From positions 39,465,192 to 39,529,191 of the forward strand of contig CM055099.1 of the NCBI GenBank assembly GCA_029204225.1: a stretch of DNA of 64,000 nt, written 5' to 3'. The notes beneath the pieces were generated by a model that saw only the letters and a program-made list of their open reading frames with translations, was not told where the DNA came from and did not search any database. Made by a program: the position numbers and the translations under genes. Positions 21,431 to 32,030 of the stretch are shown one piece after another (position 1 is the stretch's first letter; every line of letters starts with the position of its first letter). The stretch comes from Diphasiastrum complanatum. Its lineage: Eukaryota > Streptophyta > Lycopodiopsida > Lycopodiales > Lycopodiaceae.

Positions 21431-21525
21431 GGAGGGTTTGCAGATCCCAAGGCAATCCTAACCCTAGTTAATAAGTGAGAGAGATTTGGCACCCTCCTGT
21501 GTGTGTAAGTCCAACCTGATGATCA
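21431..21525. repeat. Short dispersed repeat (pair with 37956-38045)
   Basis: GGGTTTGCAGATCCCAAGGC, CCTAACCCTAGTTAATAAGT and TTGGCACCCT recur at 37956-38045 in the same orientation. It may be an old LTR end. Confidence 0.6.
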
Positions 21526-21799
21526 CATAGTTATTTGATAATTAGAAAGTCAATAAAAGAACTTTAGGCCTTTTTGCGGAACTTTTAAAGTCGCAGGGCC
21601 TAAATGTCAAATTAGTAAATAAAGTTGGGACTCCTACCAAAATGGGTTCAAATTTCAATTTTCAGAGGCCAAGACCATCCTCTTTCTGAAGGGATTTCCG
21701 ATGTGAAATCACATTTTAATTTTTTTTTGAATTGACGCAGGCGTCAAAAATGCATCGCAATAGGGTCGTTGGAATAGGGCAATCAGCTGGTAAAATTAT
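21526..21799. other. No feature seen
   Basis: Noncoding, AT-rich; includes a T run near 21720 and the small dyad GACGCAGGCGTC at 21735. Confidence 0.4.
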
Positions 21800-22110
21800 T
21801 TTTCGAAAAATATGCCATGTGGACGTCAGATTCGGATGGCCTGGCCAAGTGGACGTCAGAATTCGATGGCCACGTGGAAAAAAAAAATTTCACTTTTTTT
21901 TTTCTGCCACGATTCCGACGTCCACGTGGCTGGGTTGTCGGAATCCGACGTCCACGTGGTCGGGCCGTCAGAATCCGACATCCACGTTGCAAAAAAAAAA
22001 ATCGAGAAATTTTTTTTCTCGTTTTTTTTTTTTCATGTGGATATCGGATTCTAACAGTTTTTTTTTTTTTTTTCATTTTTTTTGTTTGCCACGTGGCCGT
22101 CGGAATCTGA
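21800..22110. repeat. Array of 30-bp dyad repeats, left
   Basis: Two units in one orientation (GTGGACGTCAGA at 21819 and 21849, spaced 30 bp) followed by three in the other (AATCCGACGTCCACGTGG-like at 21912, 21942 and 21972, again 30 bp apart), then two more degenerate units among poly-T runs. The core GTCGGAATCCGAC is a near-perfect palindrome and is joined to ACGT and CACGTG words. It resembles the subterminal repeat zones of plant DNA transposons, but no terminal inverted repeats were found. Confidence 0.75.
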
Positions 22111-23560
22111 CACTTTTTTTTTCCTTCAGAATCTGAGGGATTTTAAATGTGTTAGGATTTCGACATTGGTAAAAAATAGAAAAAAGCTAAAATTTCATGA
22201 TATGAATTATTACTTCAGTGTGGAGATTATGACAAGAACTGCAAATATACTATGTATGGCATATAGTACTAGATAGCAACTAACCTCTTACAATCGTTTC
22301 AAACACACATAATGAATATTTAGATCAACTATAATTCACAATATTAATCAACTCACTAATACACTACGAACCCATTCATTAACTGGTATGGAAACTAGCA
22401 TAATTGCAACCAAATGTACTCCAATTGACAGGAATTCGAAGTGCATACGAAATATAAATGTTACGAAAAATGACATAGATGAACTTGAACTGAAAATAGA
22501 TAAAGCCATATCTTTTTTCTGAGTGCATATGCATGTAGCCGGAAAGCGAAGAAGTGCTAGTCATGAATGCTTCAATTGATTCTACTATGTTTGTCACTTT
22601 GCTTCTGTCCTTTGCTAGTACAAAACTGCTCTCAACTAGAACAGCCATGAGGGCTCTCATTGACAATAAATCAGTAAGTTCTCAATGGTCGTTGATAGAT
22701 CAACAATAATCCTTCACTATTTTGGAAGTCAACGTTCAATTTCTCAATGACTATAATGTGATTGAATGGTTAGATGGCTCACTCATCTAGAAGCGATGGT
22801 AGGCCAGCTCTCCAAATATCTTGTAAGAAAAACTGGGTTCTAACTCACATAACAAAGATATTTAAATACCCCATAGCCAAAATATCTCAAAACAGAGATA
22901 ATGAGTCAATGGCACTCTTCAAAGTTCATTCTAATTCTGATTTTCAACAGAAATGCCATCATACTAAGCCCGCTTCACTAGTTTTCTCTAGCTGATATCT
23001 CATTTTACATGTATCAGGCAACGCCGGATTACCCTTTATGGCTCGATAGGGAGTAGCAACAAGATAGCCTTACTAGATCAATCAGTGAGAAAAAGTGGTA
23101 GCTCTACATCTTTGATGGTGGAGCTGGTTATGATCTTCATTCAAACCTCAAGAGCTCTCTGTCTCACAGTATTTCACAAAGAACATAACATTAAGTCTAA
23201 ATCCTAAAATCTACAAAGAACATAACATTAAATCAAACTCTTCTATCTATATTTTTCTTGCTCTTTCTATGTCCCACACACATCCTTCTCTTCATCTCTC
23301 ATTCACTCATGATCGTAAATCACTAAGACACATTTTTGTGTTTAACTACACAGAATATACAATACAAGGAAGATAGTGTACAAGAAAAAGTTACAAAGAA
23401 AGAAATCTTAGTTGCACATAACAAAACAAAAGCATCGTACTTGGAATGAGACAAATGGAATTGATAGAGTTAAGAAGAAGCGCCAGAAGTCGATCTCCAA
23501 CAATCTCCTACAAGAATAAAAAATAAGAAGACCCTAGAAAAATTACGCGGCTTTGAGAAT
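22111..23560. other. 1.45 kb between two dyad arrays, no gene recognised
   Basis: No convincing coding sequence in six frames; the longest frames are under 100 codons with no family motif. No transposase motif was recognised. If the flanking arrays belong to one element, this is its interior. Confidence 0.35.
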
Positions 23561-23565
23561 TTGGC

Positions 23566-23880
23566 ATGAACGTCGGATTCCGACATCTATATTATCCGTC
23601 AGAATCCGACGTCCGCTTTATGCTTTTTTTTTTTTATGCACGGACAGGTCACGTCATCCATTTAAAAAGTTGTAGTTTCCGAAATGGGATGTTGGATTCT
23701 GACATTTTTATTGGCCGTCAAAGTTCGACGTTTTGTAAAAAAATTCTGAGAATTTTTTTTTTTTTGGGAAATTGTTTTTTTTTTTTGGTGTCGGATTCCG
23801 ATATATTAGTTTGTCGGATTCCGATGGATTATGAAATTTTTTTGAATCCGTCAGAACCTTGTGTCGGAAATTGCACATTT
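23566..23880. repeat. Array of dyad repeats, right
   Basis: At least six copies of GTCGGATTCCGA or its complement between 23572 and 23870, separated by T-rich runs, like the array at 21800-22110. The right side is cut by the LTR of element D at 23919. Confidence 0.7.
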
Positions 23881-23918
23881 TGTTGTTGTGTGTTGGTATT
23901 TCTATTTTTTATACTTTT

Positions 23919-24228
23919 AGTTAAGAAAAACACAATTGAAAGCACCCGACCGGATCAATCACCACAGCAAAACGTCAAGTGCAACAAGAATACAGAATTA
24001 CTCACTTCAAACTGTATATTCAAGAACTACTAGTAAGTACAAAGATGAGTTCCTTAAAAACACTCAAAGGGCTCGTAAAAGAAAGATGGCCCGATAACTC
24101 TAGAACTAAGCACACGTGGTGTCGTCGAAATAGGAAAGCACTGTATAAGTCGATCATTGCTATTTTAACTCTCTCCCTCAATGATCAACGTCACTTTTCA
24201 TTTTAGAGTATACTCTATTCATGGAACA
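23919..24228 (-). repeat. 3' LTR of element D
   Basis: About 310 bp; the sequence AGTTAAGAAAAACACAATTG to GCTATTTTAACTC matches 35835-36087. Minus sense starts TGTTCCATGAATAG after a GGAGGTA purine run. Contains CACACGTGG near 24110. Confidence 0.8.
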
Positions 24229-24299
24229 TACCTCCATGATAGCATTACAAATAAAAGTTTTTTTTTTTTTTTTATAACTTGGTTTAAGCCAAGTTTAGC

Positions 24300-24648
24300 T
24301 CAAAAAGTTTTAAACTTTTCTTTACTCAAAGCTTTCGTAAATATATCAGCAACTTGTAACAACGTAGAACAATGTACAGTACCAACAAAGTGATATTTTA
24401 CTTCAATATGTTTTGTCCTTGCGTGAAAGATTGGATTTTTAGCCAATTGTATTCTGCTTTGACTGTCACAGAAAATAACAGTGGGATTTTCCTGTTTCAT
24501 GCCAATCTCACATAACAACTTACGTAGCCAAATAGCTTCCTGGGTAGCAGAACTCAAAGCTTTATATTCGGCTTCTGTGGAAGAAAGAGAAATAGTATCT
24601 TGCTTCTTGCTAGACCATGAAAAATAGCCGCTACCAAAATTGAAGGTA
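24300..24648 (-). pseudogene. Element D RNase H C-terminus
   Basis: Minus frame: GSGYFSWSSKKQDTISLSST then EAEYKALSSATQEAIWLRKL, IFCDSQSRIQLAKNP, HARTKHIEVKYHFV, ADIFTKALSKEKF. This is the last part of the copia RNase H, with the Glu of STEAEY and the Asp of FCDS in place. The upstream part of the domain lies at 30867 onward; the codon order across the gap is continuous once C and one TAACC are removed. A change to the usual RE.V. segment (GTVHCSTLLQ) is visible. Confidence 0.9.
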
Positions 24649-24653
24649 TAACC

Positions 24654-25335
24654 TGTAAAAATTACAGCAAATAAGGATCCTAAAACACTTGAAATGATGA
24701 GGGAAACAATAGATTATGATTTCATAAGATTAGCACAAGTTGAACCATCAAAATCCCTCAAAAATCTATGCTTGAACCTCACTAAATGGCCCAAATTCTT
24801 GAAGAAGGTTTCACACGTGTGAAAGTACGGCCTCCCACAGTCTGAGTCCTGTACACCAGACCTACATTCACTCCTATAATCATTAGTAATCACAAGTACT
24901 CAAACAATTATGAACATAGAGAGCAATTGCACCATTATGAGAGAAAAGACATGAAATTGCTTGATTGATTTTGGTGAGATATCATCACCTATATATACAT
25001 GATCCATCACGGTTTTGGGCAGGTATGAGTAGACCTAAACCTATCCCTAATGCTAATTTTGGTGGATCTTTCATCCCTACCAAGTTAGGGTTGGAATCTT
25101 GAAGATCCCTCAACAATGCAAAAATTACCAAAAATAGCTCCTATTTTTTCTCCCTTGTATCTAAGCATAATTTGGACTCATTCCAAAGGTTCTAACACTT
25201 AGGTCTACTTGAGAACATCCTTGTGAATGGAATCCTATGCTATTTGGCACGTGTGACAAGCCACATCATGACCATCTAACTATTTACAAGTCATATGACC
25301 AAAACTAGTCAAGCTAGAATTGTGAATTTTTAACA
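24654..25335 (-). repeat. 3' LTR of element C
   Basis: TG...CA ends as in B; palindrome TTCACACGTGTGAA at 24810-24823. Followed in plus sense by the polypurine tract complement at 25336-25346. Confidence 0.95.
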
Positions 25336-25349
25336 CTCCTCCTCACTAT

Positions 25350-28300
25350 CTAGCTTGGTTCAATCATTGCTTTACTAATCACTCCAAGTGATGATCTGAA
25401 CTTCATAAAAGATGTCTTTTGAAGTGGTTTAGTAAGTAGATCAGCTACACATTCATTGCTTGGAACATGCTCCAAAGCAATCTCCTTGGCTTGCACCATT
25501 TCTCTCACAAAGTGATGGCATATCTCAATGTGCTTAGATCTTGCATGGAAGATTGGGTTAGATGCAAGGTGTTGGGCTGATATATTGTCATTGTAGATGA
25601 TTGGTGCCTCCTCTGAATCCATGATCTTTAGTTCCACCAATAATCTCTTGATCCAAAGTACCTCCTTTGTAGTAGTTGTCAAAGCTTTGTACTCGGCCTC
25701 GGTTGAAGATAGAGATATAGTTTCTTGCTTTTTTGAAAGCCATGAAACCACACCTTCTCCTATGAAAGTTGAATAGGCACTTGTTGATTTCCTATCCCTC
25801 TTGTCCCTTGCAAAATCTGAATCACTAAATGCATGAAGGTTAATCACATCTCCTCTATATAGAATCCCAAAATCCAATGTACCTGAGATGTATCTTAGAA
25901 TCCTCTTAGCCTTTTTCCAATGGATATTCAATGGCTTTTGCATGGATTGGCTCAACCTACATACACTAAAGCTAAGATCTGATCTAGTTATAGTGATCCA
26001 CATTAAGGAACCTATAAGTTGCCTAAACAAAGTGATGTCCATGAAGGATCTTTCATCATCTTCATTTGGCACTTTTACATCTTGCTCCATTGGTGTGTCA
26101 ACACTTTTGCATACTTCCATCTTAAACTTCTTCAAAAGACTTTGAGCATAGTTTACTTGACTTAAAAAGATAAAATCAGACTCTCTAAGTACTTCTATGC
26201 CTAAGATGAAGTGAAGACACCCTAGATCTACCATCTTGAACTCTAAGGATAGATCTATCTTGATTTTTTCAATACCATCAACACTATTTCCACTAATGAT
26301 GATGTCATCTACATAAATGAGTAAAAGTACAATACCAACATCATCAAACTTAATGTAAAGAGTGGGATCATATTCACTTTGAACAAAAGAAAGTGAAATA
26401 AGATAGCAATGTAGTCTTGAATTCCAAGATCTCGAGGCTTGCTTCAAGCCATAGATGCTTCTTTGGAGATGACATACTTTGTTCTCCATTCCATGCTTGA
26501 TGAACCCTTGTGGCTGCTCCATATAGATATCCTCTTCCAAAAAACCATTCAAGAAAGCATTAGAGACATCCATTTGACATAGAATCCATCCAAAATGTGA
26601 TGCAAGTGCAATGATTAGTCTTATTGTGACCATCTTGGCCACGGGTGCAAAAGTTTCCTCATAGTCTATCCCTCTCTCTTGAGCACAGCCTTTTGCAACT
26701 AATCTTGCTTTATGTTTGTTAACACTCCCATTTGCATTCAACTTAAGATTGAAGACCCACTTGCATCCTATTACATTCCTTTGAGGTCTCTCAACAAGCA
26801 ACCAAGTTTCATTCTCAATCAAGGCATCATACTCATCCAACATAGCTTTATACCATTCTTTGGAGTTCAATGCATCTTCAACATTAGATGGTTCTTCAAA
26901 ACTAGATAAAGCATAAGAAGTGAATGAGATACCCTCAACTTGTTGTCCTTTGCCTTGATATGTGAGCCTTGATGGCTCCACTTTTGCCCTTGAAGATCTC
27001 CTTGGTGTGATAGGTGGGTTTGGTGCTTGCTCCTCCATGAGCTCCTCCTCAAAACCAAGATCTTGATCCTTGGCCATCTTCTTCTTGATTGTTGGAGCAC
27101 TTGAGCCTTCTTCAAGCATATGCATATGATGTTCATCAAAGATGACATACCTTGAAACAACAAATTTGTTTAAGGATGGGAGATAGACTTTGTAGCCCTT
27201 GCTTGAGCTTGCATATCCAAGCATGATCCCTCTTGTGGAAGATGGATCCTCCTTGGTTCTTGTTTCCAATGGCACATGCACATAACATATACACCCAAAA
27301 ACTTTCAAGTGATTAAGATTGGGTTTCTTTCCATACAACATCTCATAAGGAGTTTTGTCTTCAATTGCTTTGCAAGACACCCTATTCATCAAGTAGTTTG
27401 CACATACAAGAGACTCACCCCAAAAGGATTTGGGCAAACAAGCATCTAATCTTAAAGCCTTAGAACATTCACATAATGTTCTATTCCTTCTTTCAGCAAC
27501 TCCATTTTGTTGAGGAGTGTAAGGACAAGAAGTCTCTTTCTTGATCCCTTCCTCCTCACAAAAGGCCTTGAACTCATTGGAGAGGAATTCTCCACCATTG
27601 TCACTTCTAAGAATCTTGATGCTATGATTATGATGCTTTTCCACAAACAACTTGAACTTTACAAAAGTATCAAATACTTGAGACTTGAGGGAAAGTAAGA
27701 ACACCCAACAATATCTTGAGTAGTCATCAATGAAGGTTAAAAACATGGATGAACCTCCATTAGATTTGGTGCTAGCAATGTGCACATCTGAGTGTATGAG
27801 TTCAAGAGGATGAGATGACTTTGTGATGGAGTTAGGAAACACCTTCTTATGTGCCTTGGATAAGGCACAAGCTTCACAAACCTTGTCTTCCTTCCCAATA
27901 GACCTTGTTAGGCCTAAAGCATACTCCTCCTTGATCATAGCCTCCATGGAACCCGAGTTGACATGTCCAAGTCTTTTGTGCCATAAAGTAAAGGTAGATA
28001 TCTTGCTCTTATCGGCCAACATGACAACATTAGTATCCACAAATGCATCCAACTTATAAAGTTTGCCAAGTCTAGTGCCCTTAGCCACTATCTTACCCTT
28101 CTTCTTGATGAAACATTCATTTGAAGCAAAGTCAACATTGAAACCATTGTCTACCATTTGGCCAACACTTAGTAAATTCTTTGTTATTGTAGGAATGTAC
28201 AAAACACCTTCTATGTTGATCTTTTTGGAAGATCCTAAGCAAAGGGGAATGCTACCAACTCCTTCAATCTTACAAGCTTCATCATTTGCTGTATAGATAG

Positions 28301-28358
28301 ACTTTATAGGTCCATCATAAGATAAGAGAGAAGAGAAAAACTCCCTTTTACTAGTCAT
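25350..28358 (-). CDS. Element C protease-integrase-RT-RNase H frame
   Basis: A 1002-codon open frame. It begins just after the protease active site (SSHMTSKREFFSSLL), so its first ATG is an internal Met and not a true start. In order: ILSVGQMVDNGF (protease end), HKRLGHVN..CEACALSKAHK (integrase zinc), HSDVH, LRSDNGGEF, PQQNGVAERRNRTL (core), FVVSRYVIFDEHH (C-terminal), NETWLLVERPQRNVIGCKWV (RT start), MDVSNAFLNGF, catalytic YVDDIIISG, SDSDFARDKRDRKSTSAY and SLSSTEAEYKAL (RNase H), ending ADLLTKPL. All catalytic residues of integrase, RT and RNase H appear present. It would be made only as part of a gag-pol polyprotein, which the stop at 28380 blocks. Confidence 0.9.
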   Translation of the reverse strand: MTSKREFFSSLLSYDGPIKSIYTANDEACKIEGVGSIPLCLGSSKKINIEGVLYIPTITKNLLSVGQMVDNGFNVDFASNECFIKKKGKIVAKGTRLGKLYKLDAFVDTNVVMLADKSKISTFTLWHKRLGHVNSGSMEAMIKEEYALGLTRSIGKEDKVCEACALSKAHKKVFPNSITKSSHPLELIHSDVHIASTKSNGGSSMFLTFIDDYSRYCWVFLLSLKSQVFDTFVKFKLFVEKHHNHSIKILRSDNGGEFLSNEFKAFCEEEGIKKETSCPYTPQQNGVAERRNRTLCECSKALRLDACLPKSFWGESLVCANYLMNRVSCKAIEDKTPYEMLYGKKPNLNHLKVFGCICYVHVPLETRTKEDPSSTRGIMLGYASSSKGYKVYLPSLNKFVVSRYVIFDEHHMHMLEEGSSAPTIKKKMAKDQDLGFEEELMEEQAPNPPITPRRSSRAKVEPSRLTYQGKGQQVEGISFTSYALSSFEEPSNVEDALNSKEWYKAMLDEYDALIENETWLLVERPQRNVIGCKWVFNLKLNANGSVNKHKARLVAKGCAQERGIDYEETFAPVAKMVTIRLIIALASHFGWILCQMDVSNAFLNGFLEEDIYMEQPQGFIKHGMENKVCHLQRSIYGLKQASRSWNSRLHCYLISLSFVQSEYDPTLYIKFDDVGIVLLLIYVDDIIISGNSVDGIEKIKIDLSLEFKMVDLGCLHFILGIEVLRESDFIFLSQVNYAQSLLKKFKMEVCKSVDTPMEQDVKVPNEDDERSFMDITLFRQLIGSLMWITITRSDLSFSVCRLSQSMQKPLNIHWKKAKRILRYISGTLDFGILYRGDVINLHAFSDSDFARDKRDRKSTSAYSTFIGEGVVSWLSKKQETISLSSTEAEYKALTTTTKEVLWIKRLLVELKIMDSEEAPIIYNDNISAQHLASNPIFHARSKHIEICHHFVREMVQAKEIALEHVPSNECVADLLTKPLQKTSFMKFRSSLGVISKAMIEPS

Positions 28359-29317
28359 ATGTGAACTAGCACCCGGGTCAATTCACCAAGGATCTTCTCC
28401 TTTGAAGCTTGTTGAAGAAAATATGGACATCATGAGAGAGTCCTCATGTGAACTCTCCTCCTCCTCCTCTTTGCTCATGTTGGCTTGGATTTGATCTTGC
28501 TTCCTCTTGAAGCATTCCGAGGCATAATGCCCCATCTTGCTACAATAGTAGCAATTCACCTTTGATTTGTCCTTCTTGACTTTGGTGGTTGATGGAGATG
28601 CCTTTGGGGGTCCTTCTTGATCCTCAAGCTTTGTAGACTTCTTGAATGTTGATCCTTTGCCTTTGGACTTGCCTTTGCCTTTGGTGAAGAGAGCGTGGTC
28701 ATCTCCACCTTGGATGGAAAGCCTATCCATCCTCTCTTGCATTTGGCTCCTTCTTGATTCCTCAGCCATGAGTGTGCCTTGGAGTTCTTCAAGTATGGGT
28801 AGCTTACCCATAATTGCATATCCCTGAACCAAATTGTCAAATTCAAAGCTTAGTCCATTCAATATGAGTTGAACAAGCTCTTCATCCTTGATAGGGTCAC
28901 CTATAAAGGCTAGCTCTTTGTTCAATTCCTTTACTCTTAGGACAAAAGTATGTGCACTCTCTCCTTTCTTTTGATAGCTTCTATAGATTTGATTCTTCAA
29001 AGCTAACATTCTAGTTTGGTTCTTGGATTCATAGACCTTTGCAAAGTCTCCCAAGCATCTTGAGCTGAAGTGCAATCTCCTACCTCTCTTAAGAGTTCAT
29101 TTGCAACATTCATTTTTATGCAATGTAGTGCAACATTGCACCTCTTGATGTATTTGGCTTTTTCTTGAGGATGAATAGGTTCACCCTCCTTACCATTTAC
29201 AATTTCCATCAGATCTTGCATGATCATGATAGATTCCATTCTAACTTTCCACATGGAATAGTTAGTTTTGTTGAGCCTTTCATTAGTATCCAAAAGATAT
29301 GCATTTATAGATGCCAT
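28359..29317 (-). pseudogene. Element C gag-protease start, two breaks
   Basis: Starts MASINAYLLDTNERLNKTNY at 29317 as in B. A single T missing near 29040 (CATAGACCTTTGC against CATAGACCTTTTGC in B) shifts the frame after ETLQ. The second frame (from about 29050 down to 28383) carries the RVKELNKELAFIGD block and the knuckle CYYCSKMGHYASEC. It ends at TGA where B has the second Trp of GEDPWWIDSGAS. Beyond it the PR motif reads IDPGASSH instead of IDSGASSH. Confidence 0.9.
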
Positions 29318-30166
29318 CTAGTCTCCTAATCAAGGACTTGACACAAATGAAGGTTACTTCTATTGATTTGATTGAAGGTCTACCTTATCCCACTTCTTAG
29401 GGACCTGAAAAGATCAGTAATAGACTTCCTATAAATATCTAAGAATGATCTCTAACAAAATCAAATCATAGAATACTAGAAACAATGCACTTGCTTGATT
29501 GAAGTAGACAATACTAGTAGAATTGCCCCTCTTTCTATAAAGAACATTAAAGCTTCCAAATGATCTGATCAAGAGTGAATTTCAGCAACCTAATACACTT
29601 CCAAAATCACTTGTAAAACATCTAAATGGAACTTAATGAGGATGCAACACAATCTACTATCCAATCACAAGCAAAAAATGATCAAAATTGATGAAAAATT
29701 GATCTAATTTGGTGCATAAGTCAAGCAATGGTTGGACTGAACCTAAATCACTTTAGGAGGTGTCTACTACACCTTAGAACAGCCTTGAAGAGTCCCCAAA
29801 ACTCTGATCTTCTCTCTCCTTGAATGCTAGAAAGCCTCCTCTATGAAATCACCTCCAAAACTCGCTTAGAAATCAATGCTTGGAGCAAGCAAAACTTGCT
29901 ATCTTGGTAATGTGAATTGAATTCAACTTTGCCTCTGGTTTTAGACACCTAAACACCTGAAAATGAAGTCACACAACACCAATCTCTGGTTTTAGACACC
30001 TAAACACCTGAAAATGAAGTCACACAACACCAATCTCCAATGTATTAAACTCACTTTGAGTTCTAGAATCAATACTAGATGCTAAGATCCAATCTACACA
30101 AGATTTAGATAAAAAATTGTGATCAAATTGAATGAAAACCAAGGATTTAGCTCATTTCAGCCTTTA
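29318..30166 (-). other. 5' leader of element C
   Basis: Leader shared with B. Contains a 51-bp perfect tandem duplication near 29933-30034 (unit CTCTGGTTTTAGACACC..ACAACACCAAT) that B lacks. Confidence 0.85.
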
Positions 30167-30179
30167 GGCTCTGATACCA
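30167..30179 (-). promoter_or_regulatory. Primer-binding site of element C
   Basis: TGGTATCAGAGCC in minus sense, flush with the 5' LTR. Confidence 0.95.
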
Positions 30180-30861
30180 TGTAAAAATTACAGCAAATAA
30201 GGATCCTAAAACACTTGAAATGATGAGGGAAACAATAGATTATGATTTCATAAGATTAGCACAAGTTGAACCATCAAAATCCATCAAAAATCTATGCTTG
30301 AACCTCACTAAATGGCCCAAATCCTTGAAGAAGGCTTCACACGTGTGAAAGTACGGCCTCCCACAGTCTGAGTACTGTACACCAGACCTACATTCACTCC
30401 TATAATCATTAGTAATCACAAGTACTCAAGAAATTATGAACATAGAGAGCAATTGCACCATTATGAGAGAAAAGACATGAAATTGCTTGATTGATTTTGG
30501 TGAGATATCATCACCTATATATACATGATCCATCACGGTTTTGGGCAGGTATGAGTAGACCTAAACCTATCCCTAATGCTAATTTTGGTGGATCTTTCAT
30601 CCCTACCAAGTTAGGGTTGGAATCTTGGAGATCCCTCAACAATGCAAAAATTACCAAAAATAGCTCCTATTTTTTCTCCCTTGTATCTAAGCATAATTTG
30701 GACTCATTCCAAAGGTTCTAACACTTAGGTCTACTTGAGAACATCCTTATGAATGGAATCCTATGCTATTTGGCACGTGTGACAAGCTACATCATGACCA
30801 TCTAACTATTTACAAGTCATATGACCAAAACTAGTCAAGCTAGAATTGTGAATTTTTAACA
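30180..30861 (-). repeat. 5' LTR of element C
   Basis: 682 bp, TG...CA ends; G-box palindrome at 30336-30349. Followed by the target copy TAACC. Confidence 0.95.
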
Positions 30862-30866
30862 TAACC

Positions 30867-32030
30867 TATTGCTGACTGTCTATCATCTATACTTCCAGCC
30901 CAATCAGCGTCAACATAACCTTGCAATTTAGGTAAAACACTTGTCTTTTGTAGACTAGACCAAGGTTTGGTGTACCTTTTACTTATCTCAAAATCCTTTT
31001 TGCAGCTTTCCAATGGTTCAAAGTGGGTGATGACATGAATTGGCTAATCAAACTTACAACATAGCAGATATCAGGACGTGTAGTTGTAAGATATATTAAA
31101 CTTTCAACTAGCTGACGAAATAGTGTAGTATCAACATGTGCACTATCATCAATACGAGATAATTTCTTACCAGCTTCGCAAGGAGTGATGGAAGGTTTGC
31201 ACTCTGTCATGTGAAATCTCTCCAATATCTCTCCTACATACTTGTTTTGACATAACCTGATATCACTGCTAGTTTGCCATACTTTGACACCCAAGCAATA
31301 GTGCATAAGTTATAAATTTGTCATCTCAAATTGCTTGCACAAGTTGGCTTTGATAGAATGAGTAAGGTTTTCATCATTGCCAGTGATAATGATATCATCA
31401 ACGTAAAGTACAATCAAGGCAATGCTGTCATCATTTATAAGAACATAAAGATTTGGATCTGAATTTGTTCTTACAAATCCATGTGAAAGAAAGTAACTGT
31501 CAATGTGTCCATACCATGCGTGTGGCGCTTGTTTAAGGCCATAAAGAGCTTTGCGTAGTTTACATACTTTCTGTTCTTGCCCTTTTGCCATAAAGCCCTG
31601 CGGTTGGACCATGTAAACTTCTTCTTCTAAGTCACCATTCAAAAAAGCAGACTTCACATCCATTTGATGGATTTTTCACCCAAAATGAGATGCTAAGGCA
31701 ATGATAAGGCATAGCGTAGTCCACTTAGCCACTGGATCAAATGTTTCTTCATAGTCAATTCTTTTGCTTTGCTCATAACCCTTCACTACTAGGCGTGCCT
31801 TATACTTTGCTATTGTGCCATCCACATGAAACTTTGTTCTAAACACCCATTTGTTATCAATGGATTTCTTTCCAAGTGGTAGATCAACTAACTCCCATGT
31901 ATCATGTCTTTGGATGGATTCTATCTCTTCTTCCATTGCCCTTTGCCACACTTTGTGATCTTTTGCCTCATCAAAGGTTGATGTCTCTCGACACTTTGAA
32001 ATGTCAATCATTAGGGCATAGTTCATATGA
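30867..32030 (-). pseudogene. Element D reverse transcriptase and start of RNase H
   Basis: Three frames. 31676-32026: RT start (DTWELVDLPLGKKSIDNKWV, KARLVVKGYEQSKRIDYEET). 31310-31663: MDVKSAFLNGDLEEEVYMVQ, LKQAPHAWYG, catalytic IVLYVDDIIITG. 30983-31306: HYCLGVKVWQ, TECKPSITPCEAGKK, LFRQLVESLIYLTTTRPDI, HWKAAKRILR. The remaining piece to 30867 gives the first RNase H block (LQGYVDADWAGSIDDRQSAIG) out of frame. A stop at about 31670 (W to stop) and another near 31307 interrupt the domain. Confidence 0.9.

Larger units (their letters stand above)
24654..30861 (-). mobile_element. Ty1/copia element C, nested in D
   Basis: 6208-bp element with LTRs 24654-25335 and 30180-30861, polypurine tract, primer site, and target duplication TAACC at 24649-24653 and 30862-30866. 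The coding order is complete, from gag to RNase H. Only two disabling changes were found: a 1-bp deletion in gag near 29040 and a Trp-to-stop change near 28380 just before the protease active site. LTR differences counted by eye are about 9 in 682, so C is younger than B. It is the best-preserved element in the window. Confidence 0.96.

Noticed and set aside
21819-21990. CRISPR-like array (30-bp spacing)
   Set aside because: The repeated part covers nearly the whole unit, orientation switches, there are no spacers, and the host is a plant.
28358-28358. ATG at 28358 as the true start of a 1002-residue protein
   Set aside because: It is an internal Met of the protease (SSHMTSK); the frame is open only because of a stop just before it.
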